Source: Crenobacter oryzisoli
Lineage (GTDB): Bacteria > Pseudomonadota > Gammaproteobacteria > Burkholderiales > Chromobacteriaceae
Assembly: GCF_030385785.1 (NCBI RefSeq)
Contig: NZ_JAUEDK010000035.1
Location: 1-42,754 of the forward strand
Length of the DNA: 42,754 nucleotides
Direction: 5' to 3'
Positions 42,191 through 42,754 of the stretch are shown piece after piece. Both the position numbers and the translations under genes were made by a program. The notes under the pieces were generated by a model. The model was not told the DNA's origin. It saw only the letters and a list, made by a program, of their open reading frames with translations, and searched no databases. Every line of letters begins with the position of its first letter. Positions within the stretch are counted from its first letter, which is position 1.

Positions 42191-42754
42191 TAATGCCGTT
42201 CACTTAAGCAAGTGAACGGCATTTTTCATGGTGCGAATCTGGCTCATATTCCGGCCAAGTTGACTCCCTCACGTTGGTCAAGATGGTAAGCAAGGCTCAT
42301 AAACACCCTGATTTCTCTGCACTTTCTCAGCAAATTGACCCCGCATGGATCGCCCACGCGCTTGCAGTGACCGGCAAAGCCAGCGTGCGCCGGCGTAGAT
42401 TGCCGGCCGAACAGGTCGTCTGGCTGGTCATTGCCTTGGCGATGTACCGGCATCAGCCCATCCCGGAGGTCGTCGCTCATCTCGATCTGGTGCTGCCTGA
42501 CGAGGTCAATCCAGAGATTGCCAAGAGCGCCTTGACCCAGGCGCGGCAGCGCCTCGGCGAGGAACCGTTGGCCCAACTCTTCGGGCTCAGCGCGCTGGTT
42601 TGGGATGAGCGGCATCAGCAGGGAAGAAGCTGGCGCGGATTGGCCCGCTACGCGATTGATGGCAGTACGCTGCGTACCTCGGATACCCCAGAGAATCGTC
42701 AGCACTTCGGAGCACAGGCTTATGCCTCCGGCGTAGCCGCCAGCTATCCGCAGT
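42191..42754 (+). mobile_element. IS4-family insertion sequence, left part (runs off the window)
   Basis: The left end TAATGCCGTTCACTTAAG resembles the left inverted repeat of E. coli IS4 as I remember it (TAATGCCGATCAGTTAAG). The first 33 bases form a perfect 14-bp hairpin (42192-42205 with 42210-42223, loop aagc) followed by T. The transposase starts 92 bases inside. The right end lies outside the window, as does the second copy of any target duplication. Confidence 0.88.
42283..42754 (+). CDS. IS4-family transposase, N-terminal part (truncated by window end)
   Basis: 157 codons are visible, open to the last base. The N-terminal IS4 domain reads RRRRLPAEQVVWLVIALAMY, then ALTQARQRLGEEPLAQLF, both matching the pattern of E. 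coli IS4 transposase. The first catalytic aspartate lies in YAIDGSTLRTSDTPEN (near residue 125). Later catalytic D and YREK motifs would be beyond the window. ATG 42283 is the likely start; a TTG at 42274 is possible. No frameshift or stop is seen in the visible part. Confidence 0.9.
   Translation, partial: MVSKAHKHPDFSALSQQIDPAWIAHALAVTGKASVRRRRLPAEQVVWLVIALAMYRHQPIPEVVAHLDLVLPDEVNPEIAKSALTQARQRLGEEPLAQLFGLSALVWDERHQQGRSWRGLARYAIDGSTLRTSDTPENRQHFGAQAYASGVAASYPQ

Noticed and set aside
1-42754. CRISPR arrays, tRNA genes, prophage or toxin-antitoxin pairs.
   Set aside because: I looked for spaced direct repeats, cloverleaf-like patterns and small paired ORFs and saw none that would hold up; no scanning program was run.

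Overview
The window looks like part of a high-GC betaproteobacterial chromosome, most like the Neisseriales/Chromobacteriaceae group. This rests on gene families and gene order: secB-SH3-gpsA, surE-pcm-nlpD-rpoS, rplM-rpsI-argC-erpA, rpsP-rimM-trmD-rplS, and a RelA of the EFDD type. I could not run a database search, so the placement is an inference. Almost all of the sequence is core housekeeping genes. The accessory material is a partial IS4-family element at the right edge, two copies of a palindromic intergenic repeat, and a few small unrecognised genes.

Layout, left to right. 1-353: 3' end of a 23S rRNA gene, a 5S rRNA gene and the rRNA terminator. 703-1803 (-): an orphan putrescine-binding protein gene, potF. 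2248-10051 (+): rppH, parE, hemE, priA and dacB; the hemE-priA gap carries a cluster of DnaA-box-like sequences. 10102-12441 (+): grxC, secB, a secreted SH3 protein and gpsA. 12617-16195 (-): a molybdate operon modE-modA-(TOBE protein)-modB-modC with two ModE-like operators upstream. 16363-18220 (-): a MarC-family membrane protein and a THUMP rRNA methyltransferase. 18317-21711 (+): mutY and relA.

21712-22134 holds no protein gene. It contains what looks like a complete small-RNA gene (promoter, about 110 nt, strong terminator) with a CU-rich segment mimicking the anti-Shine-Dalgarno end of 16S rRNA. It lies just before the consensus promoter of rplM-rpsI. Then come argC, erpA, cheR, dadA, a truncated haemoglobin and a small secreted protein (+), folB (-), plsY (+), a histone-deacetylase-like amidohydrolase (-), and the stationary-phase cluster surE-pcm-nlpD-rpoS (-). 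nadA (-) follows. Next are a PatZ-type protein acetyltransferase, the rpsP-rimM-trmD-rplS operon, ogt and xerD (all +). The window ends inside an IS4-family element inserted into the terminator hairpin behind xerD.

Functional themes are ordinary: replication and segregation (parE, priA, xerD), translation and its control, stress response (relA, rpoS, surE, pcm), envelope work (dacB, nlpD, plsY, secB), DNA repair (mutY, ogt) and cofactor synthesis. The most unusual signals are non-coding: the candidate small RNA, the DnaA-box cluster before priA, the near-leaderless nlpD promoter, the palindromic repeat, and the IS whose end is itself a terminator-like hairpin. I saw no CRISPR array, tRNA gene, prophage or defence island.
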